NCBI GenBank assembly: GCA_022494885.1
Contig: JAGVSM010002894.1
Coordinates: 372,001 to 436,000 of the forward strand
DNA length: 64,000 bases
DNA from: Micrasema longulum
Taxonomy: Eukaryota; Arthropoda; Insecta; Trichoptera; Brachycentridae
Direction of reading: 5' to 3'
The notes under the pieces were generated by a model. That model saw nothing but the letters and a program-made list of their open reading frames with translations, made no database searches and was not told the origin of the DNA. Below are positions 10,819 through 22,369 of this stretch, in pieces (the stretch's first letter is position 1; each line of letters opens with the position of its first letter). A program made the translations under genes and the position numbers.

Positions 10819-12612
10819 TTAGATCCTAGATAAAATGCTTGTAATATGCCTCTTAATACAATAAATAAATAAATAAATAAAATAAGTGTGTTTTTTCATA
10901 CAATTAAAGCATTTTCTGTAAAGAATCCGCACAATACGAATATATCGCACATTACGAATATCGATAAAAACACGTAAAATGGATTTAGAAAAATTAATTG
11001 AATTTTCAAAATCAATTTGGAAATTGTGGTGAAATGTTTTCATGCATAGTTAAAGTAATATTGTTAAAAAATGCGTCTTTTTTGGCTTAGACAATTGTGA
11101 CGTCAAGTTTTGTGACGATGTCCTATTAAAATTTAAACGGTCACAGATAAAGTTTAACCCGATCGTGACGTATAAGTGAGGTGGCCAGTGTAGTGAACCA
11201 TTTTGGCAAGAATTAAAAAAAAAATTTTACTCGACAGTATTTCAAAGACCCTTATTAATTCAAAATTGTTAACAGAAAGGTTTCCCTATTTTTGGTAGAA
11301 GCTCAATTTTTAAAAGTACTTAACTGCCGATCCAAGCAAAAAGAGTGTCAAGCAAAAAATAAAAAGTGTGTTTTGTTAATGCCACCTGAAAAATAATTGT
11401 AACCCTCCTTAACAACTCACTCAAATATATATTTATTTATTTATTCAAATATATTTATTGTTTTCCATTATCAACTATATTTAATAATAAAAATAATGTG
11501 ACCTCACTTGGGGGTTACCCGTGCCGAGGACACTTAACAATATACTTTTAAAAAAAAAAAATATATTTGAGAATAAACGAAAAAGACTAACTTAATAAAC
11601 AGAAAATTAACAAAATGTTCAGACATTTTTAAACATTACGTATATATGTTCATAATTAATTTATGTACATCTATACTATTTATATTACAAAATGCACAAT
11701 GAAATAACAAAAACATAACATAAGTTATACACTTGTGGAGCAGTTAATTCAATAATGGTTTAGACAAACTAAACAATCCATTCTACTTCTACCTGGCTTC
11801 ACTATCCATTTTTATCCATATAAACAAATTGTTTTGATAAATATACTGGAAAAAATACCAAATACATAAAACCTCATTTCCTTAAAATATTTTAAACGTT
11901 ACTTCTCGCTTTGAACGGCAGCAAAGTAATCGATAAAACACGAGAGTCGATGAGTCGTATTGTTCCTAATGAAAGATATATTTTACTATAAAAAGACCGA
12001 TGGAAATATTATTTTAGAATTTGACCACAGACAAGATAATTATTTTGTAAATTAAATGATTCTTTGTTGAATTTGACTGTGCAGGACAAAAGAGCGCCCA
12101 GAACAAAAATTGCTAATGAGAAAAATCTGTAAGCAGAATATTACTTCCAGGAGTTTTCCTTATGTAATTGTTTTAGGTTGCGTTCGTTTTCTTCCAAATG
12201 AAGAGAAAAAAAAGATAACAAAAAATCAACAAATTTGTCGATATTATATTCTCCCTAACTATTTTACAAGAAATTAATCAATAATTCACAGCACCGTAAC
12301 CATAAACTGCGCAAATATTGCGAGCAGATTTGGCAGCTTTATTCTCTCGATTGAACGCTATCAAAAAGAGGTTACGAAAATGCTTACTTTCGTTTACTCG
12401 ACATGACGTTTTGAAGGCTTGTAATCGAATAAATAATAGTGTAACGTAAAAGAAAACGCAACATTTTGTAGAGAAGATTTTTTTTTCGAATGACGTATAA
12501 CTTGTATTATTTTTTTAACTTTTGGTTCTCATTTCTAAATCTGGAAAAAAACGGACACAACTTATGTATGTAAAGATCCAATAATGGTCTCCTGATGTTA
12601 TTGTTTATTTAT
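10819..12612. other. intergenic, LINE 3' remnant near 11.4-11.56 kb
   Basis: No gene is recognised. The stretch 11400-11560, with TTATTTATTTATT runs and ACCTCACTTGGGGGTTACCC, resembles the 3' tails of minus-strand LINEs elsewhere (compare 32745-32830). The remainder is AT-rich unique sequence. Confidence 0.4.
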
Positions 12613-12860
12613 CGGCCTCTTGTTGTAGTGGTTCCATGCAAGAGGTCTCGGGATTGATTCTTGACATGGCTGACGTGAAACATTTATTTTACAAATGTGT
12701 TTTTACACTAGAATGTTTTATAGTCCCTGGACTGGCACATAAAGCGCAAGACTGATCATCTTACCTTTATGTAAGAAAAACATTTCAAGCTACGCTGCGA
12801 TTGGTGTACTAATGCAGTGCTCTATGAACCATTAGAAGCGGAAAGGGAATGATGATGAAT
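12613..12860 (+). mobile_element. tRNA-derived SINE, family A
   Basis: The head GGCCTCTTGTTGTAGTGGTTCC is followed by a B-box-like region and a body with CCCTGGACTGGCAC, AAGACTGATCATCTTACCTT, ATTGGTGTACTAATGCAGTG and a GATGATGAAT end. The body is shared with copies at 14058, 18985, 26468, 26741, 40296 and 50833. Confidence 0.8.
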
Positions 12861-13289
12861 TGTATAATGGTAGTTTTACAGTGTAAAATTAAGACACAAT
12901 AAAGGACGTACATACAATGGATTAACCTAGTTTCCGATTATATTGTTTGTTGGTTTTGTAATGGTTTTAATCCACAAAAGTAATGGATTAAGTTTGAAAA
13001 TAATGTAAGAATTTAATAAATAAATAAGCTAGTAAATAAATAGTAGGAGCACAAAACCAGACGAATCTAATGAAAATATTATACAACCCTACATCATTCC
13101 TTTGTCATTGACAGTATGGAAAATACATACAATAATATTTTGAAAATAAAATGTAGACCTTTTTTACAGCTTTTAAACTAGTTAAAAATGGTATTAATCA
13201 GAGGTTTGGTTTTCCAAAACTACAAATAAGTGGCAGATACTAGAGAAACACGTTATTATCTCAGTGTTATACTGTACTGTAGAATTAAC

Positions 13290-13740
13290 GATGTTGTCAC
13301 AGATTGGTTTGAGGTCATTACCGGAGTTCACCAAGGTTGCGTCGTTGCACCGTTCCTTTTTATAATTCTTATGGAGTTCATCCTTAGAAAGTCGATTTCA
13401 CTAGATTGAGGAATATCCATCTCTCCCTCTCAAAAACTCGGCGACCTAGAGTATGCCGATGATGCGGTGATAATTGACGATTCAGTCGGGGGTCTTCAGG
13501 TCACTGTAGATAAGCTAAATAGATACTCCGCATGCATGGGTTTACAAATTAATATTGCTAAAACCCATGTACTGTGTAATACTTCGTGTCTCGATGTTCG
13601 GAATCCCCTGACTCTGTCAAACCAAATCATCAAAAGGGCCGAGAGTTTTAAATACCTAGGAATATATGTTACAGAAAATGGCAGCTTTCAAAAAAAATTG
13701 AGAGTGCGGTTAGGAGTAGCAGGCGCCACATTATGAAGGC
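13290..13740 (+). pseudogene. RTE-like LINE reverse transcriptase fragment
   Basis: The translated plus strand carries GVHQGCVVAPFLFIILMEFI (motif B), then LEYADDAVIIDDS (catalytic YADD near 13450) and FKYLGIYVTENGS. A stop after the motif B block and missing ends show it is dead. The motif order is that of non-LTR reverse transcriptases of the RTE-like type. Confidence 0.8.
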
Positions 13741-14057
13741 TGTCTGGAAATTGGATAATATATATAATATATAATAAAGCAACTCCTATAAAAAAAAAAG
13801 ATTTAAAAAATGCAGCCTCTTTATACCACCCACGAGTACACACTGTTATAAATGTTCCTCTTTGGTTTTTCCTGAAAACAAACGAGCAATAAACATAAAA
13901 TAAACCATACTGTCAATATTCCCAGAGAGGAAGTTCAGTGTTAAGAAAAGTTAAGTATATAAATTATGTTTTCTTACGCGCGGTAAAAATTAAAGCGTTT
14001 AATTGTATGACGAAGTTTTCTGAAAACGTACGGAATTATTTATAAAAATGAACGACG

Positions 14058-14315
14058 TCATCATTATCATTCCCTTTCCGCGTCTAATGGTGCATAGGGC
14101 ACTGAGTTGGTACACCAATCGCAGCGTATCTTGTTTTTTTTTGTTACATGAAGGCAAGATGATCAGTCTTACGCTTCAGGTACCTGTCCAGGGTCTATGA
14201 AATATTCTAGTGTGAAAACACCTTTTTAAATAAATATTTCAGATTAATCATGTCGGGAATCGAACCCGAGATCACTTACGGTAGGCAAACGCGCTGACCA
14301 TTACGCCACGAGGGC
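14058..14315 (-). mobile_element. tRNA-derived SINE, family A
   Basis: This is the reverse orientation of the family A SINE: TCATTATCATTCCCTTTCCGC at one end and the tRNA-like head (complement of GGGAATCGAACCCGAGATC and CGCTGACCATTACGCCACGA) at the other. Confidence 0.8.
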
Positions 14316-14569
14316 AAACTACATCATAAGTTCTTAAGAATCAACCAATGGTAGAGTGTTAAGTGTGAAGCCAACTCACTAATCATCAGAACTCACGCCG
14401 GAATAATCACAAAACTTTAAAAATCACAGCGCGGATAACACGATACATAAAAATATTTTTTTTGGGCTTAGTTTGATTGTCTTTTAACAAATAAAATTAT
14501 TTAAAAAAAACCTACGGAACATCTTCATTTGATAAAGACCTTCATAACATATTTTCCTATTCTGTTCAA

Positions 14570-15395
14570 AATACACCGGAACGTTTTTTTTACATAAGGG
14601 ATACGCTCCACACAGTTTGCTAAAATACTAGGTTACCTTGTATAAAAATCAATAAGGGATTTTGAAAAATAAATAGGTAACTTTTGAATGAACCTTTATT
14701 TTTTTAATATATATAACACGAAATCAAAATACTTTTTAAAATCGCAACAAAGATTATTCACTATAAGTATCATATATTATACGCCAAGGAAGTAAAAGAG
14801 CGACGTAGGGCATTCCGATAACGAATATTATAATTATATTACTATTACGCATCGCCAAATTAATATTGGGGTTCGAACTGTCAGTAGGGTCACGGTGAGT
14901 CGGGTCTTACTGGAGGGTGTGATTCTATAAAATGCTGCAAACGCTCATTTGCATTCCACCGGCAACACCACTGACTAGTCCAACTCGTTAGCGTCCACGT
15001 CGCGAACCCTGAGCAATGGGATCATACTAATAACGGTGTGATGGCATCAGATAACGAGAGGATGAAAGCCGAGATTCTTGCACCTCAAAACCAAAACCAA
15101 CCAGCTAAGGAAAGGTAACATTGACAGAAAAATCTACCAGATAACGCAACGGGTAACCACTCTGGTCATCTTTTCCAGGAATCACTATTGCGAGTACATC
15201 CAATAAGCAGTTCCTGGCTGCGGAATAGAAGAGTAGCGCAGGATCGAGAAGCTTTTGCTCTAGTGATCGCCAACGTCAAGGAGACCTGGCAAGGCACCGC
15301 AAGAAGAGAATAAATTAATGTTTCAATTTTCATTTTATTAAATATTTAAACGGTGTTATTTTGAAACTACCTATAATAAGGTTCCAGTGTATCGA
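14570..15395. repeat. MITE-like ends and LINE tail debris
   Basis: TACACCGGAACG near 14570 and GGTTCCAGTGTA near 15385 resemble the inverted ends of the 5969-6517 MITE, so this may be a diverged or composite copy. Inside, 15060-15312 on the plus strand ends with RRVAQDREAFALVIANVKETW then a stop, which reads like a LINE ORF tail; family unresolved. Confidence 0.4.
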
Positions 15396-16119
15396 ATTTG
15401 ATAATTACTATCTCTCAAAATATGTTGAATTGTATTTATAAGCGGCTACTAAAAGGACTATAGTGGGCTCCGATTGTTATAGTCGTCCAACGCTTCTTTC
15501 ACATTTCAAACTTTTCGTTACAAAACGGTTCACATCCTATGTCGGAGTGTGAACGTTTTGAATTTTCAGACATTTTTTTTACTGTGTACACCGTCGCCAT
15601 TCAGACCCCGTCTCCATTTAACATGAGATTTAAAGGATTAAAATTATTGTTGCCTGTAATAAATAATTGTAATTAAAATTATCCGAAAAATGGGAGCAGG
15701 CGTGATATGACAGGCGGGCAAGGAATCAGCAATATTTGGTCAAATTCACAAACTCAACGATCTTTTCTTTATTGAGAAATAACTGTTTTCTGATTTAATT
15801 ACAGTATTTTTATTGTTTTATATTTACAACAAAATAATGGTTTGTACTATATAAGTAAATACACAGTGTTTCGAGGCTTGTGACCTAAAAGTAAGATAGT
15901 AAAAATAAGTTTTAAATAACAGTAAAGCAAGTTTATCAATTGAGATCTCCCTGGAGCAATGGTGCATCGATGTTGACAAATGTCTGTAAAATGAAAAAAA
16001 AAAGTTTTATTGAAGTTTTGTTTCAGACAATTGTTTTAAAGGATGTTTCGAATTCGTACATATGGTTATTCAAGTTGTTTAATTCGACGCCCAGGGAGAT
16101 GTACAATATTATGGCAATC
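15396..16119. other. intergenic, nothing recognised
   Basis: AT-rich sequence. Short frames here (for example 15940-16128) have no recognisable domain. Confidence 0.4.
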
Positions 16120-16290
16120 ATAACTTAGATACCACGAAGACGACGAAGACCAGGAAGGCCCAAAACGCGATAAATGGACTGCAACAGCGCAGATATGACA
16201 ATATTGGAAGTGAGGAATTGGACAGAAGGGGCAGCATACCGGCAAGAGTGGAGGAGACTCCTGGATTCAGCCAAGGCTACCTAGGGCTGT
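16120..16290 (+). pseudogene. RTE-like LINE C-terminal tail
   Basis: The plus strand reads RRPRRPGRPKTR, stop, MDCNSADMTILEVRNWTEG, YRQEWRRLLDSAKAT, stop. The RGRPKTRW..D / NWT / W..LLDSAK pattern is the typical end of RTE-like LINE ORFs in insects. It has an internal stop and no reverse transcriptase upstream. Confidence 0.7.
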
Positions 16291-16299
16291 CTAGCTTAT

Positions 16300-17343
16300 G
16301 ATGACATAATTTAGATCTGCTCTTAATGAATGTACAGTTGTGTAGCAGAAGAAGTCACAATTTGTTTTTCAAACTACTAATGAAGGACAATAAAACAAAA
16401 GAAAAGCTCAAAAAAGATAAGGTGGTATTCCAATAATTTAAATTTAATTGCTATCAAAATACATACATTTGCACATGAAAAGGGTAAAATTAAAATACTT
16501 ATTTATAGGAACTATATACGAGTAGACTTACTCTCGTAAACTTGATTAATATTATAAATTATAAGACGCCCTAAATTCAGGTATTGCGTGGGAAAGAAAT
16601 ACGAAAAGATGAATTATTTCGCTAACTTTTAGGGAAAAATACCGGATTAGAATCCCTGGGAGGAATACGGGGATAGACCTCCAGGGATCAACCTACGGAG
16701 CAGACATTACAGAAAGTTTAAAAGTCATGCAAATTAAAAATAAAAAACGTAAGTGCCACAAAACTGAGAAAAATTGAATAAAGAATCTTGCATGATGATT
16801 CGTAAAATAGGGGCATAGTTTGGGTTCCAATCTTGAACCGACACTGTATCGCTCAACTGTTATACTATAAGGTGAAGTACTGACTTAATGTATTGATTAT
16901 CACTAATTAACTACGCAGCGCTCCAGTAAAGAAATGCTTACGTTTTGCTGAATATTGTAAGTACACAAAAAATGGTATTGGTAAAGTGCGGGAACTTTCA
17001 TTATATAAATCTTGCAATTTGCGTTTGTTTACATTTACTTGTTTAATTTACACATGCATATTATATTATATGCACATACATGTTTAGTTTTATTGAAAAT
17101 GTATGTTTATCATGGGTTTTTTTTCATTATTTAAAAATCGTTCTATGTAAATTTAAATTGAAAGTAAAAAATTAACAGAAACATTGAGGGGATCTGGTGG
17201 GTTGGGAAGACGCGACAGGTTGGCCGCTCTCAGGGCATTCTTCTCTCCCTTATAATTCTGCGTAGATTTGTATTCCTCGGTAGTAGTAAGTTCAAAACTC
17301 CCAGGATAACGGCTGCGGGTGGTCTATTATATATATATAGCTT
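16300..17343. other. intergenic, nothing recognised
   Basis: AT-rich sequence without a supported gene, RNA or clear repeat. Confidence 0.4.
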
Positions 17344-17580
17344 AAAGCTAGGGTTTCCTAGGACAGCGGTGACCGTATCTTAACGGCCGTAGTGAATGGT
17401 GATGCAGTGGACAGCCGTCGTAACGGTAATTAGAGAGTTGTTTCCTAGGAAAACGGTGTTGATAACACCGTTAAAAAATAAAACCACTCTCTAGCCACCT
17501 CTACGACGGCTGTCCACCGCATCACCGTTACCTACGGCCGTAAAGATACGGGTACCGCTGTCCTAGGAAACCATAGCTTT
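17344..17580. mobile_element. near-complete palindromic MITE downstream of FLYWCH exon 1
   Basis: AAAGCTAGGGTTTCCTAGGACAGCGGT on the left is inverted at GCTGTCCTAGGAAACCATAGCTTT on the right. The pairing continues through GGACAGCCGTCGTA / TACGACGGCTGTCC and AGAGAGTTGTTT / ACTCTCT to a small centre around GTGTTGATAACACCG. It starts 52 nt past the stop of the first FLYWCH exon and must lie in, or end, its 3' UTR. Confidence 0.75.
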
Positions 17581-17631
17581 AGCTTTTAGATCCCTTTAAG
17601 TATGGAATCTCGCAATGATTTTTCGATGGCT

Positions 17632-17843
17632 TTACTTGTCGTTATCGAGTAATGCGGTATGGTTATGGGTGCCCTTCTTCTTGACCAGGCGACCTTCGAT
17701 AAACGTGGCAGTACACAGGCACCTGGTGTACTTGTAGAACTTGCATTTCCACCAGACGCGGTGTCCCGTGGACTTGACAGCGTAGTAGGAGTGTTCGCCT
17801 ATCCAGAGGCACCCGTGGGCGCTCTTAGAAGGGATGATTCTTA
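17632..17843 (-). CDS. FLYWCH terminal exon 1 (mod(mdg4)-like)
   Basis: This is an alternative 3' exon encoding one FLYWCH zinc finger, a DNA/protein-binding module that in mod(mdg4) gives each BTB isoform its chromatin specificity. Minus-strand acceptor TTTGTTTGTTTGTAG, then two bases (TA) and 69 codons to TAA. Likely zinc ligands are Cys33, Cys41, His59 and His61 (WWKC, TRC, THNH), with an extra Cys43. It is the last exon of the array in transcription order. An ATG at 17853 lies in the intron and is not a real start. With a donor ending in G the junction codon is GTA (Val). An AT-rich spacer and palindrome follow; no AATAAA is close. Confidence 0.8.
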
Positions 17844-18035
17844 CTACAAACAAACAAATAAGTGTGAGATTAACAAAATTTTGGGTGAGTCTAGATTTTC
17901 AGAGAAAAGAACTAGAATTCTTACCTCAAGAAATTGAGATTTCTTTTCGAAGATTATATTTTTTAGATTTAAAAAAAAACACAGGTGTTTTAGTTTTTTC
18001 TATGAATTTTGTTAATAAAAAAACAAATCTTTTTT

Positions 18036-18800
18036 TGATGTAATAACTTATATTTACATATAAGTTAATAATTTAAAAAATACTTGGTACACTTCCACTT
18101 ATTTATTTTGACCAATTAGCGCTTTCACCCTCTAATGGGCATCTTCAGACTGGTAAATATTTTACAGTGTAAGGGTAATTTATTTAAAACTAAATATTAT
18201 CTTGTAGGTACATTTAAAAATAAGTTGAAAAAAATACAATATGAAATATTTCAATGGAACAGAGTGAGACAAATTATTGAAACATGTGTTGGCGGTAAAC
18301 TTTTAAGAGAATATTCTATTATTTGAAAAATATTTATTCTTTTATTACAATGTACAGGGTCTAACTAAGGGGGCTAATAAGGGTGAGTTTTTAAATTCTA
18401 TCTGTTGATTTATTAAAACTGTTGATTTATTAAAACTCACCCTTATTAGCCCCCTTAGTTAGACCCTGTACATTGTAATAAAACAGTAAATATTTTTCAT
18501 ATAATAGAATATTCTCTTAAAAGTTTACCGCCAACACATGTTTCAATAATTTGTTTTACTCTGTTCCATTGAAATATTTCATATTGATTTTTTTAAAACT
18601 TATTTTTAAATGTACCTACACTTAAGATAATATTTAGTTTTATATAAATTACCCTTACACTGTATAATATATACCAGTCTGAAGATGCCCATTAGAGGGT
18701 GAAAGCGCTAATTGGTCAAAATAAATAAGTGGAAGTGTACCAAGTATTTTTTAATTTTTTAAAATTAATAACTTATATGTAAATATAAGTTATTACATCA
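18036..18800. mobile_element. long palindrome / foldback element, arms about 355 bp
   Basis: TGATGTAATAACTTATATTT at 18036 is inverted at 18781-18800. Inner pairs include GACCAATTAGCGCTTTCACC / GGTGAAAGCGCTAATTGGTC and ACATGTGTTGGCGGTAAAC / GTTTACCGCCAACACATGT, and GGGTGAGTTT (18381) / AAACTCACCC (18433). Only about 40 bp in the middle is unpaired. The arms are very similar, so it is young or maintained by conversion. It shares its subterminal motif with 7236-7652. Confidence 0.85.
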
Positions 18801-18984
18801 TTACAATGGAATTCCATCAAGAATTGTCAATAAATAATTTAAATGAAAAAATGTTTTTTTATTTTTTTCATGCGGTAGCTAGCATAAGTATACTAATAAT
18901 CTGGACTAAACTTTAAGTAAAAATCAAGTGAAGATAAGTCGCCTCAGCGTATTGATTAGTGCGTTTACCTGTCGCCAAATAAAC

Positions 18985-19216
18985 CATGAACATATGATGC
19001 ATAGAACACTACATTTGAACAGCAAATGCAGCGTATCTTGAACATCTGCCACATGAAAGTAAGATGATCATTATTACGCTTAAGAAGTCCAGGGACAGCG
19101 AAATAGTATTGTGTTAAACCACCTTAAAAACAAACATTTTACGTCGACAATGCTTGGAATCGAACCCGAGATCTCAAGCATGGTAGATGAATTACTAACC
19201 ACTACACTACTAGGCC
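18985..19216 (-). mobile_element. tRNA-derived SINE, family A, diverged
   Basis: Diverged copy: ATGCATAGAACACTACATTTG, GCAGCGTATCTTGA and AGTAAGATGATCATTATTACGC of the body, and the tRNA-like head GGAATCGAACCCGAGATCTC to CTACTAGGCC. Confidence 0.75.
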
Positions 19217-20359
19217 AACTAATCCTCACTCGATTTCTTTTTTCAGGATTTTATCCGAGAGTAGTCGTCGGTCATTAAGTCGAAAATACTCGTCAATTTG
19301 TGCGATGCATGTGAAATGAGCCGATGTGTGTAATAAAAGAGTTTTCATTTTCGTTTGAGGTATTTATTACATGAGTGAATTACACACTAACTTACACAAT
19401 ACTCTGGCAAGAATGTAATACTAATAATAACAACTTATTCTAATTATTAAGTCTGTTTCATGATTTTTTTATGTTCTTAATTAATGCACCTTTCTTAGCT
19501 CTGTGTGAGTGTGTGAGCATTCAGATGAATGTGCACATAACAGAGGCGAATTCTCCTAATAACCAATTATTTGCAGCTTACCATATTTTGTTGACATCGA
19601 AAGTAATATTTTATATTCCATTATTATTAAGAAAAAATACGTCAAAAGCCCTCGTTCGCATTTTTTGCGTTCATAAATTTACATCATATTTAGTTTAAAT
19701 CTTCAGTCCATACAGCGAGCCAGTGCGCCTCTATCGGCCGAAATTATTACTACTGGATTACACGAGCTTACGCGGCCAAAGATAAAACATTAATTATATT
19801 ACGTCTTTAAACCCCAAATTTTAGATTTACATTAGAAAAATTACACTTACGATTACTGTTGAATCGTGCAGCTTTCCTAAATGCAATTAAGTTTTTCAAC
19901 ACTTCTTCATAAGAGCTATTATTCTTTAAAATAAAGCTTAAAGTTTGACTTAAGACCGTGCAAAGAAGGTAGCATTATACACATCGGTTATATTTATGTG
20001 AGAAAGAGATAACGAATATATTATGCATAACAAGGAAGTTAGATTATAATAACACTTGGCAAGTCCTGTTCGGTGATTTGAAAGTGAATTTATTGTAAAA
20101 TAAATAATATTAAAATCTGACATTTTAATCATTAATATCAACGTGTCAGCATGAATCCCTTGGTGGGTTTTGAAAAACAAAGATTTGCTAAACAAAAATA
20201 AAATATAAATTGGTTATAAAATGTTTTAATATAGACGATGACAGTTGAATTATAGGTTATTTTTCAGTACCTACATATTTGAACTTTAAAAATAATGTTT
20301 GAGTTATGGTTAAAACGTTACTAGTGAATTGATACAGTGAATAGTGGTAAGAGTAAAAT
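19217..20359. other. intergenic, nothing recognised
   Basis: AT-rich DNA. Frames at 19471-19698 and 19950-20195 lack recognisable domains and splice context. Confidence 0.4.
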
Positions 20360-20735
20360 ACAGGGTGTTCTTTAAACCCTGTCACATCCGAAACCACGAT
20401 AATCAGTATGAGCAAGAAGACATATTGGCACATTAAAATAAATTTTAAAACGAATATTTTTTTAAAAAATAAAATATTAAAAAAAACAAACTTTTGCATA
20501 CTTCTGCAGGAGAGAAACGAGTAGGGGAGAGAGGTGAGTCTGACACACCGTTAACCATGCGGCCGCGCCCCCCTCGCTTCTCCCCTACAGAAGTAAGCAA
20601 CCATTTGTTCTTTTTAATATTTTATTTTTACAAATTTTCTTCGTTCTAAATATTTTTTTAAATATGCCAATATGTCTTCTTGCCCATACTGATCACCGTG
20701 GTTTCGGATGTGACAGGGTTTAAAGAACATCCTGT
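20360..20735. mobile_element. MITE with CAGGGTGTTCTTTAAACCCTG termini
   Basis: The left end CAGGGTGTTCTTTAAACCCTGTCACATCCG.. is inverted at the right end ..CGGATGTGACAGGGTTTAAAGAACATCCTG; inner blocks ATATTTTTTTAAA and GAGTAGGGGAGA / TCTCCCCTAC also pair. A GC-rich centre (GCGGCCGCGCCC) is present. TA flanks both ends. A second copy starts at 63929 and runs off the window. Confidence 0.8.
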
Positions 20736-21194
20736 ATATTTTTAAAAAATATAAAAAGTATAATTTATATCGTTTCGTAAATATTAAAATGATTTAAAAA
20801 TCGATGAAAGAATGATTCTAAAAAGGCAATTTATGTTTTGTTTAGTGAACTATAGTGCTGGGTGAGAAATACTTTAAAATAATTCAGTTTTTATCATTAT
20901 TCACTCAGCAATAATGTTTTATTTCAAGTTGCAATAGTCGCAAGTATAACATTCCAATAACGAATAGTATAATTATATTACTTAGACGCAGTGTTAAATT
21001 AAGAGGAAACGCGGTCTTACTTTTCTTCATACAAACGTAGTATCGTATTTTCTCCCTGAATTATGGCGCTAGAGCAATATTTTTTTACACATTATAGATA
21101 TTTACTATTGGCGGGTCTTTATTGTTTTGCTTTTTTGATTAATTGTTCGTATGGGAGTAGGAGCATCCAAAATCCCAGAAAAGCTCCCAGTTTT

Positions 21195-21780
21195 ATCTGT
21201 CGTCTTCGTACGCACTGAATACAAATACAACAACAACAACAACAACAAACCATCACGCCGTTTTCCCGTAAGGGTAGGCAGAGAGGACAGAACGCCACAT
21301 CGCTCTATCTTTGCATACAGATCACTCTATCTTTGCAAACAGATCTCGCTTCCTCTACATTCATACATCTTCTCATGCACGCGCGCCGATTATTCCGATT
21401 TTTGACATGTCAATCTTAGAGTATTTGTTGGATTTGGTCATACCATGTCTTTTTTGGTCTTCCTCTAATTCTGCATTCATCAACATTCGCATTGTAAATA
21501 TTCTTAGTCGTTCTTTTTCTGTCCATTCGCTCTACATGTCCAAACCAGCGCAGAGCTCCTTTCTTGATTTTGTCGATGATGCTTGTCTCAGCCTTACATA
21601 ATGTACGGATCTCAACATTTGTGCATTTGTCGTACATAGTTTTACCATACATTCGCTTGAGAGATCGCATTTCGACAGCATTTAGCCTACTTTCATCCCT
21701 GTTTTTCCAAGTCCATACTTCGCTCCCGTACATCAGGGTCGGGACCAGGACTACGTTGTGAACTGCTAATTTTGTGATAA
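21195..21780 (-). pseudogene. RTE-like LINE 3' end with (AAC)n tail
   Basis: The minus strand encodes a C-terminal LINE segment: YGSEVWTWKNRDESRLNAVE, MRSLKRMYGKTMYD, GALRWFGHVERM and RIRGRPKKTWYDQ. It is followed by a conserved non-coding tail (ACCATCACGCC complement) and an (AAC)n microsatellite at 21229-21246. The same tail is at 29700. The reverse transcriptase itself is absent (5' truncation). Confidence 0.8.
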
Positions 21781-22151
21781 ATAATGTTGAAAAACGGAAA
21801 AAGTACCGACACAGAAAATTAAATTCTGATACTCTTTCTATAAAAAATAGACATCAAAATCGGTTAAGTATTGAAATTCGGAAAACGGGACAACAAAACG
21901 TCGATTTGAGTTAGCCAAAATCGGAGCGTCGGAGCGTCGAAGCGTCGTGAAGTTGTCTCTTCGCACTGTATCGGGGAGGCATTTGCGAGAGAGTGACAGA
22001 AATACAATGTTCAAATACCTATTCGTAAAAATTCTTAATTACCGCATATTGTCTTAATGTTAATTTTTTTTATTTATTTTTGTTTATGGATCATGTTATT
22101 TCGAAACCGTGTAAAACGAGGTTCCAGTGCATATTATATTAACGTTTTTCA

Positions 22152-22157
22152 TTTATT
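22152..22157 (-). terminator. poly(A) signal of FLYWCH exon 2
   Basis: AATAAA on the minus strand, starting 3 nt after the stop codon. Confidence 0.5.
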
Positions 22158-22159
22158 AA

Positions 22160-22368
22160 CTAATCATATAGTTGCAGTTCGTGATTATGACTAGCGTGCA
22201 TTCGTATAAGTTCTCCATCGAAAGTAATAACTGAACAAGGACAGGATAAAGTTCTATAGGAGCAACATTTCCACCACAGCTTTGGTCCTTTAACTCTGTT
22301 GACATAGAAGCGGTGCCCATCTATTTCCAATTTCCCATGTGTGTTTCGACGGCTTGGAATCAAAACAA
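22160..22368 (-). CDS. FLYWCH terminal exon 2 (mod(mdg4)-like)
   Basis: The acceptor GAATTTTTTCAG is followed by TT and 68 codons, then a stop. The FLYWCH finger has the aromatic and tryptophan core (RFYVNRVKG, WWKC at 31-34) and ligands Cys34, Cys42, His60 and His62; additional Cys35 and Cys44 lie near the knuckle. The short C-terminal tail is ELQLYD. The splice phase is the same as the other twelve exons; a G donor gives GTT (Val). An AATAAA lies within 3 nt of the stop (22152-22157), so the exon is very compact. Diverged from neighbours exon 1 and 3, but its WWKC start resembles exon 1. Confidence 0.8.
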
Positions 22369-22369
22369 C

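Noticed and set aside
17659..17937. Plus-strand 92-residue frame over FLYWCH exon 1
   Set aside because: Shadow of the minus-strand finger; no domain or splice context on this strand.
18036..18800. Repeat arms considered as a CRISPR-like array
   Set aside because: It is a single inverted repeat in a eukaryotic genome, with no regular direct repeats and spacers.
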